Positions 1-10,204 of a DNA stretch of 64,000 nucleotides are shown piece after piece; position 1 is the stretch's first letter, and every line of letters begins with the position of its first letter. The notes beneath the pieces were generated by a model. It was not told where the DNA came from and ran no database searches. It saw only the letters and a program-made list of their open reading frames with translations. The stretch covers positions 1-64,000 of the forward strand of contig NZ_QJRF01000070.1 of NCBI RefSeq assembly GCF_013393345.1, read 5' to 3'. Source of the DNA: Pseudomonas taiwanensis. GTDB lineage: Bacteria > Pseudomonadota > Gammaproteobacteria > Pseudomonadales > Pseudomonadaceae. The translations under genes were made by a program, and so were the position numbers.

Positions 1-1250
1 CGCCAGGACACGCCGAGGCCTTTCAGCGGGCCGCCCTGCAGCACGTAGTCGAGGCGGAAGTCGCGTTCCCACTCGCCCTGGTCGCTGCCCTGGGTCTCGA
101 TGTTGCTGCCCTTCAGGTAGGTGCCCACGGCCTTCAGCCCCGGCACGCCGAGCTTGGCGAAGTCGTAGCCGTACTCGGCCACCCAGGTGCGCTCGCCGGC
201 GCTGAGGAACTTGCCGATCTGGCGGTCGGTGATCAGGTAGGCGGTGGCGCCGTCGCCCTGGTTGAGGAAAGGGAAGGCGCTGTCGCCGGACACCTGCTGG
301 TAGCCCAGGCTCGCCGCGTGGCCGCCGAGGGTGTAGGTGAACAGGGCGCTCCAGGTGCGGTTGTCCACTTCGAAGCGGTCCGGATCGTTGGTCGCCCAGT
401 TGCCCGAGCTGCGGAAGCCTTCGCGGCGGCCTTCGACGCTGGCGTTCTTGCCGTCGGAGTCGCTGTAGAAGTAGCGCAGGTCGGACTTCAGCGCGCCCAC
501 CGGCAGCGCCCAGTTGTGGGTCAGGCCGACGAAGTGCTGCTGATAGAAGTCTTCCAGGTTGCCGTAGTAGTACTGCGCGAGCAGGTTGTCGCTGACCTTG
601 TAGTCGCCACCGGCGAAGTAGAACGTGTTGACGAACTGACCCGTGCGGGCGTTGTTGGCGCCGGCGATGGAGAGGCCGCGGGCGTCGCTGGAGTTACGCC
701 CCTTGGCGTGTTCCAGCTGGCCGCCGACCAGGGTCAGGCCGGCGATCTCGCTGGAGGTCACCTGCCCGCCCTCGAAGGTCTGCGGCAGCAGGCGACCGTC
801 GTTGTAGGTCACCACCGGTAGCTTCGGCAGCAGGGTGCCGAGGCGCGCTTCGGTCTTGGAGATGCGCACCTTGCCGGTCACGCCCAGGCTGCCGAAATCG
901 TCCTTGGCGCGGCCGTCGTTGTCGGTCGGGAACACGGTGCCGCCGTAGCTGGCGCTGGTCGGGTTGTAGTGAGTGCCCTTGCCGGAATCCAGCTTCACGC
1001 CCAACAGGCCGAGGGCGTCGACGCCGACGCCCACGGTGCCTTCGGTGTAGCCGGAGGCGTAGTTGAAGAGGAAGCCCTGGCCCCACTCTTCCTGCTTGGA
1101 CGGCGCGTCGGCGAACTGGCGGTTGTCCGAGTTGATGTAGAAGTTGCGCAGGGTCAGGCTGGCCTTGCTGTCTTCGATGAAACCGCCGGCGGCGGCCTGC
1201 TGGGCCAGCACGCCGAGGGCGACGGCCAGGGCGAGGGACGATTGGTGCAT
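1..1250 (-). CDS. OprD-family outer-membrane porin (C-terminal part outside the window)
   Basis: The frame reads leftward from ATG at 1250 and is still open at base 1, so about 416 codons are visible and the C-terminal strands are missing. A signal peptide (MHQSSLALAVALGVLA) ending near AAAG precedes the typical OprD-family mature start GFIEDSKASLTLRNFYINSD. Alternating aromatic and glycine-rich strands follow. OprD porins are specific channels for small substrates, often carboxylates or amino acids. A GGAG ribosome site lies just upstream. A ModE-box-like palindrome sits 60 bp before the start and the neighbours are molybdate genes, so a molybdenum-responsive channel is inferred. The substrate cannot be read from sequence. 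Confidence 0.9.
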   Translation of the reverse strand, partial: MHQSSLALAVALGVLAQQAAAGGFIEDSKASLTLRNFYINSDNRQFADAPSKQEEWGQGFLFNYASGYTEGTVGVGVDALGLLGVKLDSGKGTHYNPTSASYGGTVFPTDNDGRAKDDFGSLGVTGKVRISKTEARLGTLLPKLPVVTYNDGRLLPQTFEGGQVTSSEIAGLTLVGGQLEHAKGRNSSDARGLSIAGANNARTGQFVNTFYFAGGDYKVSDNLLAQYYYGNLEDFYQQHFVGLTHNWALPVGALKSDLRYFYSDSDGKNASVEGRREGFRSSGNWATNDPDRFEVDNRTWSALFTYTLGGHAASLGYQQVSGDSAFPFLNQGDGATAYLITDRQIGKFLSAGERTWVAEYGYDFAKLGVPGLKAVGTYLKGSNIETQGSDQGEWERDFRLDYVLQGGPLKGLGVSW

Positions 1251-1309
1251 TCGGGTTACTCCATTTTCTTGTGGTCTTGAAAGGTCACCTCGAACATCTC
1301 CTCGCCCCT

Positions 1310-1337
1310 ATCGCTGTATTGTTTTGTATATAGCGAT
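1310..1337 (-). promoter_or_regulatory. Putative ModE box upstream of the porin
   Basis: Two 11-bp arms, ATCGCTGTATT and TATATAGCGAT, flank a 6-bp spacer and match as an inverted repeat at 9 of 11 positions. This is the architecture of the E. coli ModE operator (ATCGNTATATA-N6-TATATANCGAT). modE itself lies 0.8 kb away. The site is about 60 bp upstream of the porin start, where a repressor could cover the promoter. Confidence 0.75.
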
Positions 1338-1452
1338 GGGCGAACATCAGCAGCACCGGGGCTTTCGGTCTGCTCAAGAGGGTTCGTTCAAGGGTGCGCA
1401 GTAGCGACTGTAAAAGCCGAGAAGCGCGAGACGGCGTGCATGACGCCAAAAC

Positions 1453-1482
1453 TTGACTTCAAAGTCAAATTCTTTCAAGAAT
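1453..1482. promoter_or_regulatory. Two adjacent short palindromes, possible operator
   Basis: TTGACTT-CA-AAGTCAA (1453-1468) is followed directly by TTCTT-TC-AAGAA (1471-1482). Both are perfect inverted repeats with 2-bp spacers, in an otherwise gene-free stretch (1251-1564) between the porin and the molbindin gene. The function is unknown; a second regulator site for the porin is one possibility. Confidence 0.35.
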
Positions 1483-1532
1483 GCGACCGCACCGGCCGAC
1501 CCAAGGTCAGCCGGTGGGAAATGCGGACAGTC

Positions 1533-1557
1533 GGGCCGGAACTTCAGGTTCCGGCCC
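1533..1557 (-). terminator. Hairpin after the molbindin gene
   Basis: A 10-bp perfect stem (GGGCCGGAAC / GTTCCGGCCC) with a 5-nt loop lies 8 bp beyond the molbindin stop codon. There is no T-tract, so it is a likely but not canonical terminator. Confidence 0.55.
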
Positions 1558-1564
1558 GCTGGTG

Positions 1565-1993
1565 TCAGGCAGGTACGCCGAGGATGACGTGGGAGGCCTT
1601 GATCACGGCCGTCGCGTTGACGCCCTTGGCCAGGCCGAGTTCGGCCACGGCTTCACGGGTCACCACGGAGGTGACCTTGGCGCCACCGGGCAGCTCGATC
1701 ACGACTTCGGAGTTAACAGCCCCGGCGTCCACCGATACCACGGTGCCGCTGAGGCAGTTGCGGGCGGACAGGCGGATGTCGCTGCCATCGGTCATGAGCA
1801 TCACCCAGGGTGCCTTGACCAGCGCGATGGCCTCCTTGCCGACCGCGAGGCCCAGGGATTTGACGCTCTGCAGGGTGACGACCGCCACCAGGCTGTCGCC
1901 GCCGGGCAGGGCGAGCACGACTTCCGCGTTCACCGCGCCCTCCGTCAGGGCGCTGATGGTTCCTTTGAATACGTTGCGGGCACTTACTTTCAC
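1565..1993 (-). CDS. Molbindin, tandem Mop/TOBE-domain molybdate-binding protein
   Basis: 142 residues from a GTG start preceded by GGAGGA. The protein is two Mop domains in tandem, each starting with an S-A-R-N motif (MKVSARNVFKGTI; IRLSARNCLSGTV) and ending in a V-x-K-A motif. It has no DNA-binding or membrane part. Such di-Mop proteins (ModG/molbindin type) store or buffer molybdate in the cytoplasm as oligomers. It is divergent from modE, and a ModE-box-like site lies in the shared upstream region, so regulation by molybdate through ModE is likely. Confidence 0.88.
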   Translation of the reverse strand: MKVSARNVFKGTISALTEGAVNAEVVLALPGGDSLVAVVTLQSVKSLGLAVGKEAIALVKAPWVMLMTDGSDIRLSARNCLSGTVVSVDAGAVNSEVVIELPGGAKVTSVVTREAVAELGLAKGVNATAVIKASHVILGVPA

Positions 1994-2028
1994 AGGATTT
2001 TTCCTCCGTGTTTCGAGAGGTCACGAAT

Positions 2029-2056
2029 GGCGCTATATAGCGTAGTAAATAGCGAG
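2029..2056. promoter_or_regulatory. Putative ModE box between molbindin and modE
   Basis: CGCTATATA (2031-2039), a 6-bp spacer and TAAATAGCG (2046-2054) form an inverted repeat with 8 of 9 matching positions. This is the core of the ModE operator. It lies in the 149-bp divergent region and could serve both the molbindin gene and modE-modA. A further half site, TATAGCG, is at 2090-2096. Confidence 0.78.
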
Positions 2057-2142
2057 AACAGGACCGGCCAAGACTCTAGGTCCGGCACTTATAGCGCCTC
2101 AACCACAACGGCCGATTTCATCCTCATTCCTGCGAGCCACCC

Positions 2143-3760
<1,618 letters not shown>

Positions 3761-3792
3761 GACGGCGCGGGGTGAAACACCCTCACCCCCGG

Positions 3793-3815
3793 CCCCTCTC
3801 CCAAAGGGAGAGGGG
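3793..3815. terminator. Hairpin between modA and the convergent gene
   Basis: CCCCTCTCCC-AAA-GGGAGAGGGG is a perfect 10-bp stem in the 72-bp gap between convergent genes, with no clear T-tract. The surrounding CCCTCACCCCCGGCCCCTCT text looks like an intergenic repeat common in Pseudomonas. It probably ends both transcripts. Confidence 0.6.
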
Positions 3816-3832
3816 AGCGTGTCGGCGGCGGC

Positions 3833-4372
3833 TCAGTCGTCGCCTTCTTCCATTGCGGCCTTGAGGGCCTCGTAGGCCGGTGCGGTGTAGATGCCGACGT
3901 CCACGGCCAGCTGCATGACCTTCTCCAGGTCGTGCTTGTAGACCAGCACGCACTGCAGCTCGTCATCCAGCGGTTCGCTGAAATCCACCAGCACGTAGCC
4001 GCCCTTCTCCGGGTAGAGGCTGCCCATCTGCACCTGGATGCGGTTGAGGGCCTTGAGCGGCTCGACTTTCACCAGTTGCTTGGGCTTGAGCACGAAGTTC
4101 ACGCTCGGACCGAAGGAATCCACTACCTGCTGGAACAACTGGTCGTAGCTGTCGGCCTGGAACAGCACGGTGTCGGGCAGGCTGCCCACTACCACCCATT
4201 CTCCAAGGGGAATGGGGAAGCTGTCGTCGTAGTTGATATCCGGGTTGGCAGCGAGGAAGGCATCCGCATCGGCGTAGGCCTGGGTCGCCTCGGCGGCGAC
4301 ACCTTCGATCTCATCCTCGGCCATGCAGCCGGAGCTGATTGCCGCGATCAATTCGATAAGTTGCTGTTTCAC
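3833..4372 (-). CDS. Conserved hypothetical protein, 179 residues
   Basis: I do not recognise this family. The frame extends upstream to 4477, but that longer version would run through the ahpF terminator. The GTG at 4372 (VKQQLIELIAAISSG) is therefore the likelier start. The protein is acidic, has no signal peptide or membrane segment, and mixes helical N- and C-terminal parts with a central strand-rich region (LGEWVVVGSLPDTVLFQADS; QCVLVYKHDLEKV). It lies downstream of ahpF on the same strand, beyond a strong terminator, so it is probably expressed separately. Confidence 0.7.
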   Translation of the reverse strand: MKQQLIELIAAISSGCMAEDEIEGVAAEATQAYADADAFLAANPDINYDDSFPIPLGEWVVVGSLPDTVLFQADSYDQLFQQVVDSFGPSVNFVLKPKQLVKVEPLKALNRIQVQMGSLYPEKGGYVLVDFSEPLDDELQCVLVYKHDLEKVMQLAVDVGIYTAPAYEALKAAMEEGDD

Positions 4373-4434
4373 GAGATGAGCCCTGCCGCTTGAGGAACGA
4401 AAGCGCGAAGGATACAGGGAAGCCACGCGGACAT

Positions 4435-4466
4435 AAAAAAAGCGGAGGACCCTTGCGAGCCTCCGC
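4435..4466 (-). terminator. Rho-independent terminator of ahpF
   Basis: On the minus strand, GCGGAGG...CCTCCGC is followed by a run of seven T, starting about 30 bp past the ahpF stop. Confidence 0.85.
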
Positions 4467-4494
4467 CACTTCAGCACACCACGCTGAGTAAAAA

Positions 4495-6051
4495 TCAGGT
4501 CGTACGGATCAGGTGATCGAAGGCGCTCAGCGACGCCTTGGCGCCCTCGCCCACGGCGATCACGATCTGCTTGTACGGAACCGTCGTCACGTCACCGGCG
4601 GCAAACACGCCGGGGATATTGGTCTGACCCTTGGCGTCGGTGATGATTTCGCCGCGCGGGGACAGCTCCACAACACCCTTCAGCCACTCACTGTTGGGCA
4701 GCAGGCCGATCTGCACGAAGATGCCTTCCAGCTCCAGGGTGCGCAGCTCGTCCGAGGTGCGGTCCTTGTAGACCAGGCCGTTGACCTTCTGGCCATCGCC
4801 TTTCACTTCGGTGGTCAGCGCACTCTTGATGACGTTGACGTTGGACAGGCTGGCCAGCTTCTTCTGCAGCACGGCGTCGGCACGCAGCTTGTCGTCGAAC
4901 TCGATCAGGGTGACATGGGCGACGATGCCAGCCAGGTCGATGGCCGCTTCCACACCGGAGTTACCACCGCCGATCACCGCCACGCGCTTGCCCTTGAACA
5001 ACGGACCGTCGCAGTGCGGGCAGTAGGCCACGCCGCGGCCGCGGTATTCCTGCTCGCCAGGAACGTTCATTTCGCGCCAGCGGGCACCGGTGGAGAGGAT
5101 CACGGTTTTCGCTTTCAGGGTCGCACCGCTCTCGAACTTCACTTCATGCAGCTCGCCCTCGGCCTTGGCCGGGACCAGAGCGCTGGCACGTTGCAGGTTC
5201 ATGATGTCCACGTCGTACTGCTTGACGTGCTCTTCCAGGGCACGAGCCAGTTTCGGGCCTTCGGTCTCCTGCACGGAGATGAAGTTCTCGATGGCCATGG
5301 TGTCCAGCACCTGTCCGCCGAAACGCTCGGCGGCAACACCGGTGCGGATGCCTTTACGGGCGGCGTAGATGGAAGCGGCAGCGCCGGCAGGGCCACCACC
5401 GATCACCAGCACGTCGAAGGCCGCCTTGGCGTTGAGCTTCTCGGCATCGCGAGCGGCGGCGCCGGTATCGATCTTGGCGAGGATTTCTTCCACGCCCATG
5501 CGGCCCTGGCCGAACAGTTCGCCATTCAGGTAGAGGCTGGGCACCGACATGATCTGGCGCTGCTCGACTTCACCCTGGAACAGCGCGCCGTCGATGGCGA
5601 CGTGGCGGATGTTCGGGTTGAGCACGGCCATCAGGTTCAGCGCCTGCACCACGTCGGGGCAGTTCTGGCAGGACAGCGAGAAATAGGTTTCGAAGGTGAA
5701 CTCGCCCTCGATCGACTTGATCTGTTCGATCACGTCGGCGCCGAGCTTGGACGGGTGACCGCCCACTTGCAGCAGGGCCAGCACCAGCGAGGTGAATTCG
5801 TGGCCCATGGGGATGCCGGCGAAGCGCAGGGAGATGTCCGCGCCAGGGCGATTCAACGAGAACGACGGGCGACGGGCGTCGCTGCCATCGGTCTTCAGGG
5901 TGATCTTGTCAGTCAGGCCGACGATGTCTTGCAGCAGGCCAAGCAGTTCGCGGGATTTGTCGCTGTCATCGAGGGACGCGACGATCTCGAACGGCTGGGT
6001 GACCTTTTCGAGGTAGGCCTTCAACTGAGTTTTAAGATTGGCGTCCAACAT
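4495..6051 (-). CDS. ahpF: Alkyl hydroperoxide reductase subunit F
   Basis: 518 residues, the normal AhpF length. The N-terminal tandem thioredoxin-fold domain has the CxxC motif in [12 protein letters not shown]. The FAD/NAD(P) thioredoxin-reductase-like part starts with [20 protein letters not shown], carries the redox CPHC in [16 protein letters not shown], and has a second nucleotide motif, [14 protein letters not shown]. It passes electrons from NADH through FAD and its disulfides to AhpC for peroxide reduction in the cytoplasm. It follows ahpC on the same strand after a 176-bp gap containing a hairpin, so the two subunits may be expressed at different levels. Confidence 0.96.
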   Translation of the reverse strand: MLDANLKTQLKAYLEKVTQPFEIVASLDDSDKSRELLGLLQDIVGLTDKITLKTDGSDARRPSFSLNRPGADISLRFAGIPMGHEFTSLVLALLQVGGHPSKLGADVIEQIKSIEGEFTFETYFSLSCQNCPDVVQALNLMAVLNPNIRHVAIDGALFQGEVEQRQIMSVPSLYLNGELFGQGRMGVEEILAKIDTGAAARDAEKLNAKAAFDVLVIGGGPAGAAASIYAARKGIRTGVAAERFGGQVLDTMAIENFISVQETEGPKLARALEEHVKQYDVDIMNLQRASALVPAKAEGELHEVKFESGATLKAKTVILSTGARWREMNVPGEQEYRGRGVAYCPHCDGPLFKGKRVAVIGGGNSGVEAAIDLAGIVAHVTLIEFDDKLRADAVLQKKLASLSNVNVIKSALTTEVKGDGQKVNGLVYKDRTSDELRTLELEGIFVQIGLLPNSEWLKGVVELSPRGEIITDAKGQTNIPGVFAAGDVTTVPYKQIVIAVGEGAKASLSAFDHLIRTT

Positions 6052-6186
6052 GTGCGAATTCCTTTATTGCGGGCATGAGTCACCCCTCGACGGTCGTTGC
6101 CGACCGCCCGAAACGGGATGAGGGGTGTGGTGCTGGCGGATGGCGCGAAGCCATCTGCCAGACTTCTTACAGCGGAAAAACGGAGT

Positions 6187-6219
6187 GGGAAGCCGCGACA
6201 GCAAGCGCCACAGCTTCCC
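6187..6219 (-). terminator. Hairpin between ahpC and ahpF, possible attenuator
   Basis: On the minus strand, GGGAAGC and GCTTCCC (7 bp) enclose a 19-nt loop, followed by ACTCCGTTTTT. It starts 9 bp after the ahpC stop and could trim read-through into ahpF, giving the usual excess of AhpC. Confidence 0.6.
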
Positions 6220-6227
6220 GACCGTCT

Positions 6228-6791
6228 TTAGATCTTACCGACGAGGTCCAGGGACGGGGCGAGGGTCGCTTCGCCTTCCTTCCACTTGGCCGGGCAGACT
6301 TCGCCCGGGTGAGCGGCAACGTACTGGGCAGCCTTGACCTTGCGCAGCAGCTCCTGGGCGTCACGGCCGATACCGCCGGCGTTGACTTCGACGATCTGGA
6401 TCTTGCCTTCCGGGTCGATCACGAAGGTGCCACGGTCAGCCAGGCCAGCTTCTTCGATCAGAACTTCGAAGTTCTTGGACAGAACCCAGGTCGGATCGCC
6501 AACCAGCGGGTACTGGATCTTGCCGATGGTGTCGGAAGTGTCGTGCCAGGCCTTGTGGGTGAAGTGGGTGTCGGTGGACACGCCGTAGATTTCCACGCCC
6601 AGTTTCTGGAACTCGGCGTAGTTGTCAGCCAGGTCGCCCAGCTCGGTCGGGCAGACGAAGGTGAAGTCAGCCGGGTAGAAGAAGAATACGGACCACTTGC
6701 CTTTCAGGTTGGCTTCGGTCAGTTCGACGAACTTGCCGTGGTGGTAGGCGGTGGCTTTGAACGGTTTGACTTCGGTATTGATCAGAGACAT
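6228..6791 (-). CDS. ahpC: Alkyl hydroperoxide reductase subunit C (2-Cys peroxiredoxin)
   Basis: 187 residues, the standard AhpC length. The peroxidatic cysteine is in [19 protein letters not shown] and the resolving cysteine is in [14 protein letters not shown] near the C-terminus. It reduces hydrogen peroxide, organic peroxides and peroxynitrite and is recycled by AhpF. A GAGGA ribosome site precedes the ATG. The upstream region contains a four-element pattern with OxyR spacing at 6858-6894, consistent with peroxide induction. Confidence 0.97.
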   Translation of the reverse strand: MSLINTEVKPFKATAYHHGKFVELTEANLKGKWSVFFFYPADFTFVCPTELGDLADNYAEFQKLGVEIYGVSTDTHFTHKAWHDTSDTIGKIQYPLVGDPTWVLSKNFEVLIEEAGLADRGTFVIDPEGKIQIVEVNAGGIGRDAQELLRKVKAAQYVAAHPGEVCPAKWKEGEATLAPSLDLVGKI

Positions 6792-6857
6792 CGCAACGTC
6801 CTCGTTGGGTTAGAAATTTACCCGACAAAGACTATTGGGTTATTCCAAAAAGATCAC

Positions 6858-6894
6858 ATTGAATGACCCCATCAGAACGATTGATTACCTCAAT
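6858..6894 (-). promoter_or_regulatory. Putative OxyR-binding site of ahpC
   Basis: Read on the minus strand, the elements are ATTG-N7-CAAT-N7-ATGG-N7-CAAT. This has the exact 4-7-4-7-4-7-4 spacing of the OxyR consensus ATAG-N7-CTAT-N7-ATAG-N7-CTAT, with three of four bases matching in each element. It lies about 67 bp upstream of the ahpC start. Confidence 0.6.
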
Positions 6895-6947
6895 GCAACT
6901 CTTCGACGCCCCGGACCACGGGGCCTGGAGCGTCGGAGCAACCGCTA

Positions 6948-7913
6948 TCAGACCAACGTTTCGTCCAGCACGAGCACCAGTTTTCCTTCTACCTGGTTGC
7001 TGGCCAGCGCCTCGAAAGCGGCCTCGGCGTCTTTCGCGGGGAAGGCGCGTTCCAATCGCGGCTGCAGGCGGCCTTCCTCGAACAGCGGCCATACGTGCTG
7101 GCGGAGATCGCTGATGAGATCGGCCTTGAACTGCTCGTCGCGGCTGCGCAGGGTCGAGCCGATCAGCTGCACGCGCTTGCCAAGCAGCAGCGCCATGTCC
7201 AGCTCGGCCTTGCGACCGCCCATCAGGCCGATGTTCACCCAGCGGCCATCGACGGCGACCAGCGCCAGGTTGAGGCTGGCATAGTTGCCGCCCACCGGGT
7301 CGAGGATCACATTGAAGGGTGCGAAGTCACGCAGGCCTTCCAGGTCCTCGCCACGCAGCGCGCCGCCCTGGGCGCCGAGGGATTCGCAGTAGGCCAGGCG
7401 CTCGGCCGACCCCACGCTGACCCAGCAAGGGTTGCCAAAGGCCTTGCACAACTGGATGGCGGCCGAGCCGACACCGCTTGCGCCGGCGTGCAGCAACACC
7501 TTCTCGCCCGGTTTCAGAGCTGCCAGCTGGAACAGGTTGAGCCAGGCGGTGGCATAGACCTCCGGCAGCGCAGCGGCTTCAGCCAGCGACAGCCCCTCGG
7601 GCACCGGCAGCACATGGCGCGCATCCACCACGACCTCCTCCGCCATGCCGCCTCCGGCGAGCAGGCAACAGACACGGTCACCCACCTGCCAGGCGCCACT
7701 GCCCGGGCCTACCTCGGCGATCACCCCGGAAGCTTCCAGCCCCAGGATATCGCTGGCCCCTGGCGGCGGCGGATACAGCCCTGCACGTTGCAACAGGTCG
7801 GCTCGATTCAGACCGGCGGCGGCCACGCGGATCCGCACTTGTCCTGCATCACAAGCCGGGCTCGCCCGCTCCCCCCACTCCACGCGCCCTTCGACGCCTT
7901 GCAATGCCTTCAC
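6948..7913 (-). CDS. NAD(P)H:quinone oxidoreductase, zinc-free MDR family
   Basis: 321 residues from GTG at 7913, with GGAGG 8 bp upstream. The N-terminal GroES-like domain includes VAAAGLNRADLLQRAGLYPP. The Rossmann part includes VLLHAGASGVGSAAIQLCKA. No structural zinc cysteine cluster is seen, as in the QOR/TP53I3-like branch of medium-chain reductases. It would reduce quinones or enals with NADPH in the cytosol. It is divergent from prc, matching the order remembered from P. aeruginosa. Confidence 0.88.
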   Translation of the reverse strand: MKALQGVEGRVEWGERASPACDAGQVRIRVAAAGLNRADLLQRAGLYPPPPGASDILGLEASGVIAEVGPGSGAWQVGDRVCCLLAGGGMAEEVVVDARHVLPVPEGLSLAEAAALPEVYATAWLNLFQLAALKPGEKVLLHAGASGVGSAAIQLCKAFGNPCWVSVGSAERLAYCESLGAQGGALRGEDLEGLRDFAPFNVILDPVGGNYASLNLALVAVDGRWVNIGLMGGRKAELDMALLLGKRVQLIGSTLRSRDEQFKADLISDLRQHVWPLFEEGRLQPRLERAFPAKDAEAAFEALASNQVEGKLVLVLDETLV

Positions 7914-8039
7914 GGTGCCTCCATAGTGAGCTTGGACCTGGCCCAGCGACCTGCTGGGCCTTCGCGTTGCGCCAATGGAACCCGGCGCCCTCAAATACGG
8001 CCTAATATGCGTTATCACCTGTCCCGACGTCGAATCAGC

Positions 8040-10121
8040 ATGAAGCGCTCCCTGATCAGTTCCGCCCTCGCCCTGGCTCTCAGCGTCAGCGTCCTGCCGT
8101 TGCATGCCGCCCCTACCGCCCCGAACAGTTGGGACTCCATTCAGCCCGACCGTGAACAGGTGATCGCCAGCCTCAATGTGGTGGAACTGCTCAAGCGCCA
8201 TCACTACAACAAGCCGCCGCTCAACGATGAGCGCTCGGTGAAGATCTACGAGGGCTACCTCAAGCTCCTCGACCCGGCGCGGATGTACTTCACCGCCGGT
8301 GATATCGCCGAATTCGACAAATGGCGCACGCGTTTCGACGACCTGCTGAAAAGCGGCGATCTGGAACCGGGCTTCATCATCTACAAGCGCCACCTGGACC
8401 GCCTCAAGGAGCGTCTGGACTTCGCCCTGGCGTTGCTGGACAAGGGCGTCGACAAGATCGACTTCAACGTCGACGAGAGCCTGGAAATCGACCGCGAGAA
8501 GGCGCCCTGGGCCAAGGACCGTGCCGCCCTCGACGACCTCTGGCGCAAGCGCGTGAAAGACGAAGTGCTGCGCCTGAAGATCGCCAAGAAGGAACCCAAG
8601 GCCATCCAGGAACTGCTGGTCAAGCGCTACAAGAACCAGCTCTCCCGCCTCGAACAGACCCGTGGCGAAGATGTGTTCCAGGCCTACATCAACGCCTTTG
8701 CCCAGACGTACGACCCGCACACCCAGTACCTCTCCCCGGACAACGCGGAGAACTTCGACATCAACATGAGCCTGTCCCTCGAGGGCATCGGCGCCGTGCT
8801 GCAGAGCGATAACGAGTACGTGAAGGTGGTGCGCCTGGTGCCGGCCGGTCCGGCCGAGAAGAGCAAGCAGGTCGCCCCGGCGGACAAGATCGTCGGCGTT
8901 GCCCAGGGCAATGGCGAAATGGTCGACGTGATCGGCTGGCGCCTGGACGAAGTGGTCAAGCTGATCCGCGGCCCGAAAGGCTCGGTGGTTCGCCTGGAAG
9001 TGATTCCGGCGAGCAACGCGCCGAACGACCAGACCAGCAAGATCGTCGCCATCACTCGCGAAGCGGTGAAGCTGGAAGAACAGGCCGCGAAGAAATCCGT
9101 CCTCAATCTCGAGCATGAAGGCAGCAAGTTCAAGCTCGGCGTGATCGAGGTACCGGCCTTCTACCTGGACTTCAAGGCTTTCCGCGCCGGCGACCCCGAG
9201 TACAAGAGCACCACCCGCGACGTGAAGAAGCTCCTGGGCGAATTGCAGAAGGAGAAAGTCGACGGCGTGGTCATCGACCTGCGTAACAACGGCGGCGGCT
9301 CCCTGCAGGAAGCCACCGAACTGACCGGCCTGTTCATCGACCAGGGTCCGACCGTTCTGGTGCGCAACAGCGATGGCCGTGTCGATGTGCTGGCCGACGA
9401 GAACACCGGCGCCTTCTATACCGGCCCGATGGCCGTTCTGGTCAACCGCCTGTCCGCCTCGGCTTCGGAAATCTTCGCGGGCGCGATGCAGGATTATCAC
9501 CGCGCGCTGATCATCGGTGGCCAGACCTTCGGCAAGGGCACCGTGCAGACCATCCAGCCGCTGAACCACGGCGAACTGAAGCTGACCCTGGCCAAGTTCT
9601 ACCGCGTTTCCGGCCAGAGCACCCAGCACCAGGGCGTGCTGCCGGACATCGAGTACCCCTCGGTGGTCGACACCAAGCAGATTGGTGAAAGCGCCCTACC
9701 CGAAGCCATGCCCTGGGACAGCATCCGCCCGGCCATCAAGCCCGAACTGGACCCGTTCAAGCCGTTCCTGGCCGAACTGAAGTCCCGCCACGATGCGCGC
9801 ACCGCGCAGGACCCGGACTTCGTCTACAGCCGCGAGCGCCTGGCGCTGGCCCAGAAGCTGATGAAGGACACCGTGGTCAGCCTCAACGAGACCAAGCGTC
9901 GCGCGCAGCAGGCCGACATCGAGACCAAGCAGCTGACGATGGAGAACACCCGTCGCAAGGCCAAGGGCGAGGAGCTTCTGAAGGAACTCAAAGCGGAAGA
10001 CGAAGACGCCGTCCCGGTAGAAGAGGAAAAGACCAAGCCGGAAGACGACGCCTACCTGACCGAGACCGGGCAGATCCTGCTGGATTACCTGGGCCTGAAC
10101 GCAGCCGTGGCGAAACATTGA
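8040..10121 (+). CDS. prc: Carboxy-terminal processing (tail-specific) protease Prc
   Basis: 693 residues starting at the ATG at 8040 with a signal peptide (MKRSLISSALALALSVSVLP...A), so it is periplasmic. An N-terminal helical domain is followed by a PDZ domain (about residues 243-330, LEGIGAVLQSDNEYVKVVRL) and a C-terminal S41 protease domain. The Ser/Lys dyad is readable as S474 in LSASASEIFAGAM and K499 in TFGKGTVQ, 25 residues apart as in E. coli Prc. In P. aeruginosa the homologue (AlgO) degrades periplasmic regulators such as MucA forms. A strong terminator follows the stop. Confidence 0.95.
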   Translation: MKRSLISSALALALSVSVLPLHAAPTAPNSWDSIQPDREQVIASLNVVELLKRHHYNKPPLNDERSVKIYEGYLKLLDPARMYFTAGDIAEFDKWRTRFDDLLKSGDLEPGFIIYKRHLDRLKERLDFALALLDKGVDKIDFNVDESLEIDREKAPWAKDRAALDDLWRKRVKDEVLRLKIAKKEPKAIQELLVKRYKNQLSRLEQTRGEDVFQAYINAFAQTYDPHTQYLSPDNAENFDINMSLSLEGIGAVLQSDNEYVKVVRLVPAGPAEKSKQVAPADKIVGVAQGNGEMVDVIGWRLDEVVKLIRGPKGSVVRLEVIPASNAPNDQTSKIVAITREAVKLEEQAAKKSVLNLEHEGSKFKLGVIEVPAFYLDFKAFRAGDPEYKSTTRDVKKLLGELQKEKVDGVVIDLRNNGGGSLQEATELTGLFIDQGPTVLVRNSDGRVDVLADENTGAFYTGPMAVLVNRLSASASEIFAGAMQDYHRALIIGGQTFGKGTVQTIQPLNHGELKLTLAKFYRVSGQSTQHQGVLPDIEYPSVVDTKQIGESALPEAMPWDSIRPAIKPELDPFKPFLAELKSRHDARTAQDPDFVYSRERLALAQKLMKDTVVSLNETKRRAQQADIETKQLTMENTRRKAKGEELLKELKAEDEDAVPVEEEKTKPEDDAYLTETGQILLDYLGLNAAVAKH

Positions 10122-10161
10122 AATGATGTCATAACGCCGTCACATAACTGTCGTGAAATCC

Positions 10162-10191
10162 GGGGGCCGCAATTGCGGCCCCTTTCTTTTT
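10162..10191 (+). terminator. Rho-independent terminator after prc
   Basis: GGGGCCGC-AATT-GCGGCCCC followed by TTTCTTTTT, about 40 bp beyond the prc stop and 14 bp before the next start. Confidence 0.9.
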
Positions 10192-10204
10192 CACGAGTAA
10201 CAGC

